Shown piece by piece: positions 1-10,740 of a DNA stretch of 64,000 bases. Under the pieces are notes generated by a model that made no database searches, was not told the origin of the DNA, and saw nothing but the letters and a program-made list of their open reading frames with translations. This DNA is from Crocodylus rhombifer (Eukaryota > Chordata > Crocodylia > Crocodylidae): positions 1 to 64,000 of the forward strand of contig JAVSML010025181.1 of NCBI GenBank assembly GCA_038503035.1. Direction: 5' to 3'. A program made the translations under genes and the position numbers. Numbering within the stretch: position 1 is the first letter of the stretch; each line of letters begins with the position of its first letter.

Positions 1-2907
1 AAAAAAAAAGCACAAGGTTTACTTGCTAAAAGCAAGGAAGAGAGCTAGACATGCTAACCACAGCTGGGATTTACTAGCAGCAATAACCACAATGCATGTA
101 AGTGCTCAGAGCAGTCTTCCTCTATTACCATGTCTTGTCATTGTTTAGATACCGTCATAAAATTAGGCAGCAAATGTTTCACTTCAAAATTATTGCTTAC
201 GATTCTGTGTGTATGGGCAGTGAGAATGTATGCTTGGCATATGGCAGTGTATTACATCTCCTGTCGAAAACATAAATAAGCATTATAGGGAGCAAAGTGC
301 AAGCGTCTTGCGACCTGATTCTGTTCTCATCATATTTCTACATCCCTCTATTTCCACTGATTCCCACCAGTGTGAATGAAGAGTAACTTAAATGAGAGAA
401 GGTATATTTATTTTTTGGATTTTTACTGCTCTGCAATAAAGGAGTAGATGTTCAATGTTCTGGGTGCCCTTGACAATCTTTCAAAAATGCATTAATAAAT
501 CAAAAAGACTTGTCAACTATCCCACATCAAGTCAAATAACTCAGAAATGATGTTATTATGACAAAAATAAACTTGTCCACACCATTGCCACCATGTTCCC
601 ACACCATCATGACCCAGCTCTGCCCACTGCTCTTGTCAGCTAATGGAGAGAGGAAAAAGTGGATGTTCATGTGTTGCGAAGTATGACAAACTCAGACTGC
701 TAAACCTGCAAATAAGGATGTGGCTCCCAAAATTCAAGTGTCCTTCCTGCTTTCTCACCAATACCAACTGGGCTGTGGTGCAGGCCTCTGTGCAGTTGTA
801 GATCACAGGGAAACATCATGTCCCTTTAATTCAGTTCACTTAATTCAAAGCCAGCTATATAAATCAATCAAGAGCCAAAAGGCATCCATTGCACAAGGTA
901 GACAATAGTTGGTTAAATCCATGTATTACTGAAATAAATGGGAAAAACACTGCCCTCAGGTCTAACAGGACAGGATCTTCCCTTTGTTTACACCCATTCC
1001 TTCCCTCTTCCACTATTCGGGCCCACGTCTGTATTGCTGGGAATGTCACCACTGAATAGTGGTGGAAACTAGGCTACCATTTATTTGTTGTGTTCAAGTT
1101 CATTATTTTAGAGCACTATTCTGCCACCTTCATTTTCACTAGCTAGTACTTTACTCCACAAGCAGTCACAGTAACATAAAGCAAGGTAATTTCAGCCTGA
1201 AGGAGTCTGGCACAAAGGCCCATTATTAAGATGTAGTTTGGTGTTTGTTTTAATAGCCCATAATAATCTGGTGCCTTTCTAAAATGTACCACACACTTAT
1301 CAAGCACATCAAACCCACTCTGGTGAAGTGGATTCCCTGACTGCTGCAGAGGAAAACTTCTATTATCGCTGGACAGTCTGATGAACACAGCGGCCATTAT
1401 TAAAAAGACAATAGTGGTACTTATAATAGGGCTTTTCCCTTTGCTTGGAATAGGAAATTACTCTAGTTTCTCAGAGTAGAGAGTGATAATTTTTTAAACT
1501 GTAGCCATGCTATAACTATCTATAAGTTATGATTTCTAGGAAACCCTATTGTAGCTTTGAACCTACCACAAAAGCCCCTCCCCCTCCATTTCTGCACTTC
1601 TAGGCTCTCAGGCTGCAAGCCATAAAAACAAATCACACCAGCTTCATTGCTGAATGCTCCCCTTTCATAGCTCATACTTCTAAATGACTGAGATCTGTTT
1701 TTTATTTATAGCGACACCCACTAGCACCTCTCTGTGTAGGACTTTGTCAGCATTTCTGTTCTAAATATGTGCTTTTTTTCTACCCTAGTGATCTACAGCT
1801 CACCTATAAAAATGTGCTTTGGGATGAAGGTTGAACAATGCAGGCTTTACGGAGTAACAGCATATCTTCTTGTGGGCATTAGCCCTACTTCCCTTTTTTT
1901 TTTTTTTTTTTTTTTTAACATATATATAAGCAGTTTCCAGACTCAAAGAATTATTTCTCAAAAGATTTCCAAAAATATTTGCTTGGCTATTTTTAAGTTA
2001 GAGAGGAAATATTGAAAACTTAGTGAATATGCTGTTGTGTGTTGCATGCAAACCTAAAATAATTATTTCAGGGTACGTCCAAAATACCATAGAAGTCAAC
2101 TGAGATTTTCATTAGCATAGATGCAAGGGACTGTGGATATGTACACACATTCAGTGATCTGGGAGAATGCTTCTGGATTTAATTTCCTTGTACAAAAATG
2201 TATCCAGAGATGCCTGAATAGACATTCAAATGCTGAAACCCTGAAGAGCAGAAAGCTTGCAGTGTTCATGCTGCTCTGCCAAGGAGTCCCTGTGATAACA
2301 CCTGAGTGTGTTCTACAGGCTCCCTCAGTCTACCTGGAGGCACATGGCAGCAGCCCAGAGGGCAACCCTGATGGGCTAACCCAGACTGCTTAGGGTCAGC
2401 CTGCATTTCCCTGCAGCACAATATGGGAATAGTGAAGAGGGACCATTTGCTCCCTGCTCACCTAGAGTAGTAGAGTCCAGCCCAATAAACATGCTGTCCC
2501 CAGGGGCAGTGGGGGAGGAAACAGCATGAATACTTTACATTTGTGGTTTCTCTTGCAAGACCAGTGACTCTTCCTCTAGGAACTAAATGCCTGTATATGG
2601 ACAGTAACACTGCAAAAAGAAAAACATACGAGTCAACTGCATTTAAGATTACTTTTAACTTTAAAAATAGCATTTTTAAAAATTAATTTTCATCTGTATG
2701 GACAGAGAGAAAAAGAAACATGTTTATATATTAGGCAAAAAACACAGTCAACAATGCTCCATTACAAAACATCCACCTTTAGCTGCTTGGCTTGGCCAAA
2801 TTTAAAGGTCCAGATATAGAACACATGTTGGTGGTAAAGTTTCAGTAAGTTACTAAGCTGTTAAAATATACTGCAATGCAATTAAAAGTAAATCACAGAT
2901 GGGAATA
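1..2907. other. Unannotated AT-rich sequence
   Basis: I see no gene and no repeat I can name here. Open frames are short (90 codons or fewer), occur on both strands and resemble no protein family I know. A run of 23 T at 1894-1916, followed by a TATATATA stretch, is a simple-sequence tract. The 2121-2393 frame is the longest, but it has no recognisable motif and no flanking splice signals that would make it an exon. This may be ordinary intergenic or intronic sequence. Confidence 0.6.
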
Positions 2908-3350
2908 TAATAGAATCATATAAATTTAGGGTTGGAAGAGACCCCAGGAGGTCGCCTAGTGAGTCCAACGCCCTGCTCAAAGCAGGACCATTCCCAACTA
3001 TATCATCCCAGCTAAGGCTTGGTCTATCTGGTTTTAAAAACCTTCAAGGATGAAGATTACACAACCTCTCTGGGTAACCTGTTCCAATGCTTTACTACCC
3101 TCCTTGTGAAAGAGTTTTTTCCTAATATCCAACCTAAACTTCCCTTGCTGTCGCTTGAGACCATTGTTCCTTGTTCTGCTACCTGCCACCACTGAGAACA
3201 ATCTAGCTCCATCCCCCTTGTAGCCACCCTTTAAGTTGTTGAATGCTACTATTAAATACTCCCTCAGTCTTCTCTTCTCCAGACTAAATAAGCCCAGTCT
3301 CTCCTCAGAAGTTACATTCCTCAAATATCCAGACAGGTAATGAATTTTCT
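2908..3350 (-). mobile_element. CR1 LINE, 5'-truncated 3' end
   Basis: Read on the minus strand this is the end of CR1 ORF2 plus the 3' tail. The plus strand starts with the reverse complement of a CR1 tail (AGAATCATA, then GGGTTGGAAGAGACC). The minus frame at 3034-3320 reads as the usual ORF2 C-terminal block: '[15 protein letters not shown]' (usually RLRGDLI), then '[19 protein letters not shown]', then a W-to-S-like decayed '[11 protein letters not shown]' segment. The copy has substitutions and is truncated upstream around 3350, so it is dead. The open frame continuing to 3891 runs out of the CR1 into an unrelated element and is not a gene. Confidence 0.85.
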
Positions 3351-3406
3351 CTCCCATTACAGCTTTTTGAGATTTTGGAGTCTGAACCAGAACAAAAAGT
3401 AGAAAT

Positions 3407-4104
3407 TCTAATATAATAAAAGGCTTAGTTTGTCCATCTGTGTGTCTGTCTGTATGTCCGTCTCTTTCTAACAATTTTGGGTAACTGAAGATGCAGGCAC
3501 CTACTGGCTGCTTGGGCCCAAGTTTCAGCCACTCCCAGGAAGTTTGGGGCAGTGGCAAACATGCCCCAGCTGCCTGAACAGCATGACTTCCCCACTCCTC
3601 ACTGCTGGAGGATGGGGGGGGGAGAATCATGGTGGCCCTGCTGCCCAGCTCTGATGCCCCCCAGAACAGCGAGCAGGGAGGTGGAGGTAGTGGGCAGGGA
3701 GGGGAGGTGGATACAGAGTAGCAGGGTGGTAGAGTGGGGCCAGATCTGGAAAAGTGGGGAGAGGGTGTAGAGCAGGGCAAGACCCAGAGCAGCCAGGGAG
3801 GGAAATTAGAGCAGGGCTGGACCTGGAGCAGCTGGGGTGTGGGGTAGAGGGGGACTGGACCCAGAGCAGCTGGGGGGTAGGGAGGGACCATACCCGAACG
3901 GGGGGGGGGGGGGGGGGGGCTGAAGCAGGGCTAGACCTGGAGCAACAGGGAGGGGGCACAGAGTGGGGATGGACCTGGAGTGGTGGGGGGCAGGGAGGTG
4001 GAGTGGGCCCAGACCTGTTGTGATGGGGGATGGGAACATGGGCTTCATCCCCCACCTTCCCCCCCACTCCCCTCCCACATCATTCTTGACAGGCAATTTG
4101 CTAG
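3407..4104 (+). mobile_element. Helitron-like non-autonomous element (tentative)
   Basis: The left end TCTAATATAATAAAAGGC closely resembles the TC...TATAATAAAAGGC 5' terminus of Helitrons such as bat HeliBat (family knowledge). It is followed by a pyrimidine/TG stretch (repeated GTCTGTCTGT) and then a G-rich body. A possible right end is CTAG at 4101-4104 followed by T, which fits the CTRR|T rule. I see no strong GC hairpin just upstream of it, which a Helitron should have, and the left flank is T rather than the expected A. No Rep or helicase coding sequence is present. The 5' end is the stronger part of the call and the 3' end is provisional. Confidence 0.45.
3750..4020 (+). repeat. G-rich minisatellite with poly-G tract
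   Basis: Imperfect direct repeats of about 35-45 bp share the core GGACCTGGAGCAGCTGGGG or close variants (for example near 3820, 3858, 3938 and 3973). An uninterrupted run of 20 G at 3900-3919 is embedded in it. It lies inside the Helitron-like element. The open frames on both strands across it (for example 3754-4023 and 3627-4067) are by-products of the low-stop composition. The strand asymmetry (G on plus, C on minus) is strong, and G-quadruplex formation is plausible. Confidence 0.75.
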
Positions 4105-4711
4105 TTTTGAATATTGTTGTGGATTGAAGACCTAAAGGAAAATTTGGCTGGATCAGTATAACTGGATAATATAAAAATTCTTTTTTTGATATCAACATTT
4201 AACATATTTTATTTTCTTATTACAATTTGTCACGGATGGCCCCGCGAGCGGCCGTGAGCTCGCGAGCGCCCCCTTGCCGTGCCAATTAGGGTGGTCTGGC
4301 ACCCTCTTCTCACCCGCCACGTCTTTGCTGTTGAGGTTCAGAATAGGAGGCTGCCTACTTATACCTAACGGCACCTTGATGGTATCACCTCCGCTCCAAA
4401 GTGGGGGTACTCTCACCCCAGCCTTATGGGCAAATGCGTGCCTCCAAAACCTCCCCTTTAGCACGCCCCAAGCCTCGCAGCTGTACCGGGGGACATTGTC
4501 TGGTCCCCTGCCCCTCTGGTGCTCTCCCTCTGGCACCCAGGGCTCATCACCCGCCTGGCGCCCCTGGGCCGGGCTCTCACCCACCGGCCTACTACTGACG
4601 CCCTTGGGTCTCCCTAGCTCCTCTCACCCCTCTCGGGGTCTCCGCCGCGCCCTCTGCGCTTGCGGCCCCACTCGGGGTCTCTGTCACGTCCTCCACGCTT
4701 GCGGGTTTCCC

Positions 4712-5203
4712 GCGCCTGGGGCTCAGGTGGCCTTAGCTGTGCCTGGCCCCCGCTTGGGGCTCAGGTGGCCGTAGCCGTGCCTGGCCCCCTTGACCCTTTC
4801 CTGGGTCGTGTCCACTCTGCGCCCTCTCCGGGCCTCGCCCTCTCTGGGGCCTGTGTACCGCGCTCTCTCAGCGCCGCGCCCTCTCTTGGGGCCTCGCCCT
4901 CTCTGGGGCCTGTGTACTGCGCTCTCTCAGCGCCGCGCCCTCTCTTGGCCTCGCCCTCTCTGGGGCCTGTACCGCGCTCTCCGCGCTGCGCCCTCTCCGG
5001 GCCTCGCCCTCTCTGGGGCCTGTACCGCGCTCTCCGTGCTGCGCCCTCTCCGGGCCTCGCCCTCTCTGGGGCCTGTACCGCGCTCTCCGCGCTGCGCGCC
5101 TCCCGCGCTTGGGGCTCAGGTGGCCTTAGCCGTGCCTGGCCCCCGCTTGGGGCTCAGATGGCCGTAGCCATGCCTGGCCCCCTTGACCCTTCCTTGGGTC
5201 TTT
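4712..5203 (+). repeat. Internal 393-bp-spaced duplication in the LTR-like element
   Basis: About 100 bp around 4712-4812 recur at 5105-5203 with an offset of 393 bp. The shared text includes GGGGCTCAGGTGGCCTTAGC at 4718 and 5111. Each copy itself contains two versions of a GGGGCTCAG(G/A)TGGCC(T/G)TAGC unit followed by TGCCTGGCCCCC. Between the two copies sits the five-unit tandem array. The arrangement suggests growth by unequal exchange or replication slippage. The 253-codon open frame at 4660-5421 comes from this low-stop repeat and is not a credible protein. Confidence 0.8.
4832..5106 (+). repeat. Five-copy tandem repeat, 53-59-bp unit
   Basis: GCCTCGCCCTCTCTGGGGCC starts at 4832, 4891, 4948, 5001 and 5054, giving spacings of 59, 57, 53 and 53 bp. 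The last two intervals are nearly identical to each other. Each unit also carries CTGTACCGCGCTCTC or CTGTGTACCGCGCTCTC and a CGC-rich spacer. Repeats of this size inside an LTR could be U3 enhancer repeats, but that is inference. Confidence 0.85.
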
Positions 5204-5762
5204 TGCCCCACTGGGCAAAGTGCCGTCCTTACGGGCCGGGGTCCAACCCCGTGCTCCGTGCCACTCCGGCACAAACCGTTGTGCCTCCCTGGCACTGTGC
5301 CCCTACTGGGCACCCGGAGCCCCCAAACTGCTGGGGAGCCCCGCTGAGGCCTCCTCGCTCCCCTACAGCCTCACCCGGTCCTCCGGTAACTATAACTCAA
5401 GTCAAGCCCGAATGGCTGTAAAAAAACCAACGAAGAGCCTACCCGCTCATAACGTAACTCTCAGCCCCTCTCGGGCTCCCAGCCCTACCTCTTATAAGGG
5501 TGTCCTCGTCCCTAGCATCATTGCAGCCGGTCAGTAGGATAACGCTGCAACCCCCGACTCTGGCCGCTCAGCTCAGCCACAGAGCTCCTGCTCCTGTGGC
5601 ATCCAGGAGGGTACTGCCAGCTAGGCTTTGGCCTAGCTGTTTATAAGGGCCTGGCCCTGCCCCCTCCTGGCCACATGACCTGCCTGGTTGCCCTGTTACA
5701 CCTCTCTCCTTCCCGGGGCATCTCCTTAGGAGCGGGGCGCGGGAGTGCCCCGCGACACAATT

Positions 5763-7949
5763 TAAATTTGGAAACCTAAAATTATTTTGAACTGGAAAAT
5801 GAAATGTGCATAGTTTTTGTTTTTTAAATGTCAACGTGAGACACTTCAATCATTTCAAACTTGATTTTCATAAAGGCTTTTGAAAGGGAAATATATGGAC
5901 CCAAATCATTCCCTCAAAAAAAGTTCTTTCAACAACTTGCTGATTTAATATGACACCATAAACTCAAAATGTTCCTGAGCAGCATTAACTGAATAACTGT
6001 GTAGATGAGATCTGCATATTGCTGTTTTTGCTTCATATTTAAAGCTAAACCATTGACCAACATAGAAGAAAGAATAACAATCATAACGTATACTTGCATA
6101 TGGATTTTCCTTTTGGGGGATCCTAAGTTTCTCAAGAAAACAACAACTGAAATGCAGCCACTTCTGTGGAGGTAGGCAGCTCTCTGACATATACAAGCCT
6201 ACACACCCAATCTGCCTACCAAGCTAGGGAGCAGTCAAAAGGTAGTCCGCATACAAAAATAAACTCAAACACTTTTAAAAAGTACTACAGAATCTTTAGG
6301 TTCACAAAGAGAAGGCAGGTTCTGGGTTATTAAGTTCTCTTACAAAGCAAGGTTTTAAATTTCAAGAAATAACTTTCTAGTCTTTGTACAAAAACTTACA
6401 CTTGTTAAGCCAGATCTTCAGCAGGAGTAAATTTGCAAAGTTCCATTGAAGTGACTGGTTCTACATCAGCTTATATAAAATATGCATGTAACCCTTTGTG
6501 TTCCAGAATATGTTAAATGTTCAACTGCGAACAAATATCATATATTTGTAATCTTCTCCTTAAAGCTACACTTTATATTCATAAAGGATAACTCGGGTAC
6601 CTCTTAGCTACTGTTGTGGTAAACCAGTTAAATTGTCTCTATTGTTTTTACCATATTTTCCAATTATTTTGAGAAAATAAAAAATTTGTTCACCCTCAAT
6701 CTTTCTACCAAGCACTGTGAGCATGCAGAAAAGGAAAGAGAATGATAGTTGTGCTTGACTTGTACACAGCATTTTAGACAATGCCGCATGCATGTCAAAT
6801 GGAGGCAGAATCAAGCAGGCAAAAGAATAAATGAAGAGCATACAGAGCTCTATGTTTACTAGAAAACCAAGGCCTAACCTTTAGGCAGAAGATGAACAGT
6901 TGCACAGCTAATTTAGCTGCATAGGTAATATATTGGGCCCAAATCCTACTCCCCCTTGGCAAAGCATATAATTTTGTTTAAGTTACAAAATAGAAGGGTC
7001 TTTCTTCTCTTTCTCCATCTTTTAACCCAAAATGAATAAAAAATTTGAACTTACACTTCCTATTTTCTAGCAAAATATCCACCCTGCAAGACTACAAGGT
7101 AAGTTTTCACTTTTCACTGCTCCTGTGGAAGTACAAAGTAATGCACATTGGGCAGCCAAGAGGGAAAGATATAAAAGGCCTGCGAGTCTGTCAAAGTATC
7201 TGAACTGAGAAAACTGAGGTGCTGGTTTGCTAACCCACGCACATCCAAAGTTTGAATACTGGCAGATGTTTGCACAAAGGACAGTATGGTATCGTGGATG
7301 AAGATGAGATACACTACTCTTCCAGCCTGGATGTGTAGGTAGCCAATAGAAAATTTCTGGGTTTTTTGGTTCCTGAAATTTGAAAAGTCCATGAACCAAA
7401 ACTTCAAATAAAAAAAGAGAGAGAGATATACTAAAGGAGGTATAAAATATTTGTATTCCACTTGTGTTTCAGTTCACTTGGTGTTACAGCTGGAACATAT
7501 TGCATCTCACTTCATATCAAATTTTAATGTTCTGGCCATAATAATAAAAAGGCAATGGATGAAATAAAAACTTTGTATTTTATTTTTTAAATCCTGACCA
7601 GACAAAGAAAATAAACACACAGAGTCATCCAAGATCAATTGCCAATATAAAAGAATGTCAACAGTGTGGTGGTGAAAGGGCTGCCTGTACCTAGGGACTC
7701 ATCAGCCTAGCAAGGCTAGAGTACGCTTTCCTGTAGCCAATGGCGCACAGAGAAGCCATGTGGCTAGCTTCCTTTCCAGTTACCTTTGATTCCCCAGCTT
7801 GAATGATAAGGTATCTATTTACAGGTAAGTTGACTGCAGAAGGCTTTACAGAGGCTCACATTTAGGTACATTAACTGTTCTGCCACTGCACTTTGACGGC
7901 TCCTGTTCTGTATTAAGAGTGGTATAAAACTTTTATTCGGAGGTGCTAA
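5763..7949. other. Unannotated sequence with one old dispersed-repeat fragment
   Basis: There is no gene. Around 6405-6475 the text AGCCAGATCTTCAGCAGGAG, followed by TCCATTGAAGTGACTGG, resembles an old repeat common in birds, turtles and crocodilians whose copies carry 'tccattgaagtcaatgg' and 'atctggcc' blocks. Similar fragments lie near 17396-17450 and 60850-60960. Near 7125-7160 a CAAAGTAATGCACATTGGGC block resembles the KVMHIG segment of L3/CR1 LINEs, but it is too short to delimit. Open frames here are short. Confidence 0.4.
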
Positions 7950-8670
7950 AAAAGAGCTAGCAAAATGTCTAGATGACACAATGTTATTTGACTTTTGAAA
8001 GACTAAAGATTAGGAGGAACTTCAGAGGGACCTGATAAGCCCAGTGAATGAGTAATATAACGGCACATGAAATTCAATGCTGATGAATCTGAAGTAATGC
8101 ACATTGGATAAAGTAACATGAAGGCACCCTTGCCAAATTGTACATTAACTCTAGCCACTCAAAACAAGAAGCAAACACAACCCAAGGGCTACTGGGATAG
8201 AAAGTAATATGGATAGGACTACCTTGCCACTAAAAAAAATGGATAGTTCATCGCCACTTCTAATTCTGTGGCCAGCTGTGGCCATAGTAGATAAGGTGCA
8301 GGTGAAATAAAGGATGCTTAGAGTTGGACAGTGAGAATACCCAGAGTCATGAAGAGACTTCTGTACCCAGAGGGACTGAAAAGACGGACTTCAGTTTACG
8401 GAGGGAGATGATGATTCCAAAGGCAGCAAAACAGGACCCTCATTTATCTCCTTTTGTAATGCAAGAACGACGAGATAAAAGTTGAAAGACAAAACTTTAA
8501 ACTGAACAATGGAAATAGTTTACACAAGTTATTTGCATAATTAACCTGTGGAACTCATTCCCACAAGGTATCACTGAGGTCAAGAGCTTAACAGGATTTA
8601 AAAAGTGGATTAGAGCTGAGAAAAGGGTTTACAGAAATGTTTCCAGCAAATCTAAAACTACTATTGTGAA
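7950..8670 (+). mobile_element. Ancient CR1/L3-like LINE, 3' part of ORF2
   Basis: This is a decayed copy of the old CR1/L3-type family found across sauropsids. In order it shows a FADD-like start (GATGACACAATG), the block ACATGAAATTCAATGCTGAT, which would encode MKFNAD, then AAGTAATGCACATTGG (KVMHIG), and near the end TTAACCTGTGGAACTCATTC, the NLWNSL-type block. This is followed by a frame resembling the 'K...GFKKWI..E' C-terminus (AGGATTTAAAAAGTGGATTA). Many stops and frameshifts show it is inactive. Part of the middle (roughly 8120-8440) is hard to align by eye and may include a deletion or insertion. Confidence 0.7.
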
Positions 8671-10249
8671 AGAGCTAAGCAGCCCTTTGAAGCTCTTTCT
8701 GGGATTTTTCAAAAGTCATCTTAGACCAAAAACTTCCGTTAGGATTTTTCTTTTTCAGTTTGAAAAATACATCTGAAAAACACAAATAATTCTACAAGGG
8801 AGCAGGCTTGTTGAGCAACAGACCAGGTGCCAGGCCTTAGGCAACTTCTAAGTAATCTCTACCTTAAGTATATTAGACATGATGCCAACTTTCATCCAGC
8901 TGCTAGAACTTAGAGCTTCCCTCCCTCCCTCACCCATTACATAAAATATATTCCTCATCTTCTCCTGATCCTTTTACATGGTAAGTAACTTTAAGGATAA
9001 CACAAAAGAATATCCAAACATGAAATGTCATAATTGCAAACTCCAGAACATGAAAGGATTAAAGGAGGAAAAAAATAGATTGCTGCTCCCAAAGAAGAAA
9101 TAAAAACAAAAATAAGAGCATAAAATAGGAGTGCTGCAAAATATCATGTAGTCATGTTTTGCCTTTTTCCCCACCCCAACAGTTCTTCATAGATCCTGAG
9201 CAATTACTTGTCCATAAGGGCCTGATCCCTCTACCTTTCACAAAAAAGCAATAAGCTTGGAGTTTCAGGGTGGGTACATGCCACCTCAGGATCTTCAAAG
9301 ACCTTCAGGACCTGCACCAAAACCCCTCCTGCTTGCTCCATGCACACTGCTGCCTGAAACTGCTACCAGGTATCTGGCCTTTGTGCAGTGCTGTGTTTGC
9401 TGTCTCAGGAGAGCTTATTGATATGTACCCAATGCTGCCTGGGGTAACTACATTATACCAGTTTCAAGGGGTGACACATGAGCACAAGATGAGCAAGGCA
9501 TGCTGCCTGCATCATTCCCCATCCCATGCCTGAAGTGACAGACTGTAAGATGTGCAAATACTTGGTCTTCTTCCACCTTTTCCTGCAAAGCGTCATTAAA
9601 TACTGGTACTAAAGGCAGCATTAATTGATTATTGTTAATTAGTTGTTTAAAACTGGCTTAAAACTAAGACCACTTGTGGTTCCTCCCACTTTTTGATAAG
9701 TGACATTTTCCATTGCAGAAGCAATTTTCAGTTTAGGTTTTCTGATCAAGACCTGAAACAGAAATTGCTCTGTTCTGAGCATCTGGTTCTGCATATAGTA
9801 GGATTATGTCCAAGCAATTCCTCCTGCTCTACCTTTAATCTGTATCACCAGGAGGGCCAATTTAGTTTGTCTGGGGCTGGTACTTAAAAAGTATTTTAGC
9901 TGTAACCTATGAGAGGCACGCAAAACAAGCTTTACAGAGGATAAAGACAAGGGACTCTGCTCTAGTCTCAATAATGAGTTTCAGTTTTGGGGAGGGGACA
10001 TATTGAAGTGGGTCAGTGGATTCAGGCTCTAGCAAGCCTGAATGCCTTCCACAAGGTAAGCAATCACCCTTGGGCAGCTTCTGCTTCTGAGCAAAAAAAA
10101 TAAAACAGCATCTTTGAAAAGATATCACCTCTGCCCAGAGTTCTCTTCCCTTTTGCCTGCAGACAAATACAGCTACAACTGGTACCCCTGAAACATGGAA
10201 GACACCGAATTTAGTCATTTTTTAAATAAAAACTTCATAATTTTACAAG
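8671..10249. other. Unannotated sequence
   Basis: I see no gene, RNA gene or repeat that I can name. The 9270-9533 and 9907-10218 open frames show no known domain, and no splice-site pairing makes them exons. The sequence is AT-rich and of ordinary complexity. Confidence 0.5.
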
Positions 10250-10740
10250 GAGGAAGCAAAATTCAACACCTGAAAACCTGAAAGCTCATGCCCTTGCTCC
10301 TGCTTTTTGTTGTAAGCTAAATTTGCATGTTCACAGAGCTCAGAGCTACCTCAACACAAAATTCCTTGCCCAGGAGAGGTTTCCATCTACTCATGCTTCT
10401 GCAAAATATGAAACATCATAACCAGAAGGAAACATAATTCAACATCCTCCTCACTAGCAGACAACTTCAAGGTAAAACAAACTGCTCTAACTTTTATCTG
10501 AGCCTAATTTGCACAAAATGAACTTTTTCAGCCAAAAGATCTTCTAACGCCGTCAGCTATCCTGTGAAATATGAATTTTCCATTTCCACCTAGGATAAAG
10601 TTTACAATCTTTGCATTTTCCTATGCCTGAAGAAGCATACCCAAAAGCTTGCAAATGAAGACCTTTTTTTGCAAGTATCTAGTTGCTCCAATAAAAGATA
10701 TCCCCTCTACCCAGAGCGCTGATCCTTATTGGGCTTGCCA
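10250..10740 (+). repeat. Dispersed repeat family A, long copy
   Basis: This copy matches, in opposite orientation, the copy at 37848-38400. Shared blocks in order are TTTGCATGTTCACAGAGCT, CAACACAA...ATTCCTTG, AACTTTTATCTGAGCCTAA, TTGCACAAAATGAAC, TCACCTAGGA-type text, TATGCCTGAAGAAG, AAAGCTTGCAAAT, and the tail CCAATAAAAGATATC followed by a CCTCTACCC block. It has no open frame. The conserved end (AAAGCTTGCAAA plus TAATAAAAGATATC) recurs at several other places in the window. I cannot give the element class from sequence alone. Confidence 0.75.

Larger units (their letters stand above)
4223..5762. mobile_element. Solo-LTR-like element with 5-bp target duplication
   Basis: The element itself is 4228-5757 (1,530 bp). 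It begins TGTCACGGATGG and ends CCCCGCGACA, so it has TG/CA termini. It is flanked by a direct repeat CAATT at 4223-4227 and 5758-5762. TG/CA ends and a 4-6-bp duplication are hallmarks of LTRs. It is far more GC- and CpG-rich than its AT-rich surroundings and carries TATA-like CTTATAAGGG at 5491 and TTATAAGGGC at 5641. No gag, pol or env sequence is present, so a solo LTR of an endogenous retrovirus or other LTR retrotransposon is the best reading. The family is unknown to me and the orientation is inferred only weakly, from the TATA-like sites. An unusual DNA transposon is the main alternative. Confidence 0.65.

Noticed and set aside
3034..3891. 285-codon minus-strand open frame, the longest in the window
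   Set aside because: It runs from a proline-rich antisense of the G-rich minisatellite into the tail of a CR1 ORF2, two unrelated repeats joined by chance.
4832..5106. CRISPR-like array (regular 53-59-bp spacing)
   Set aside because: The whole unit is repeated including the would-be spacers, the context is vertebrate, and there are no cas genes.
4660..5421. 253-codon frame rich in Pro, Ala, Arg and Ser
   Set aside because: It follows the tandem repeats of the GC-rich LTR-like element, other frames are also open there, and no domain is visible.
4228..5757. CpG-island promoter of a host gene
   Set aside because: The CpG-rich stretch coincides exactly with the TG/CA-bounded element and its target duplication, and no gene starts next to it.
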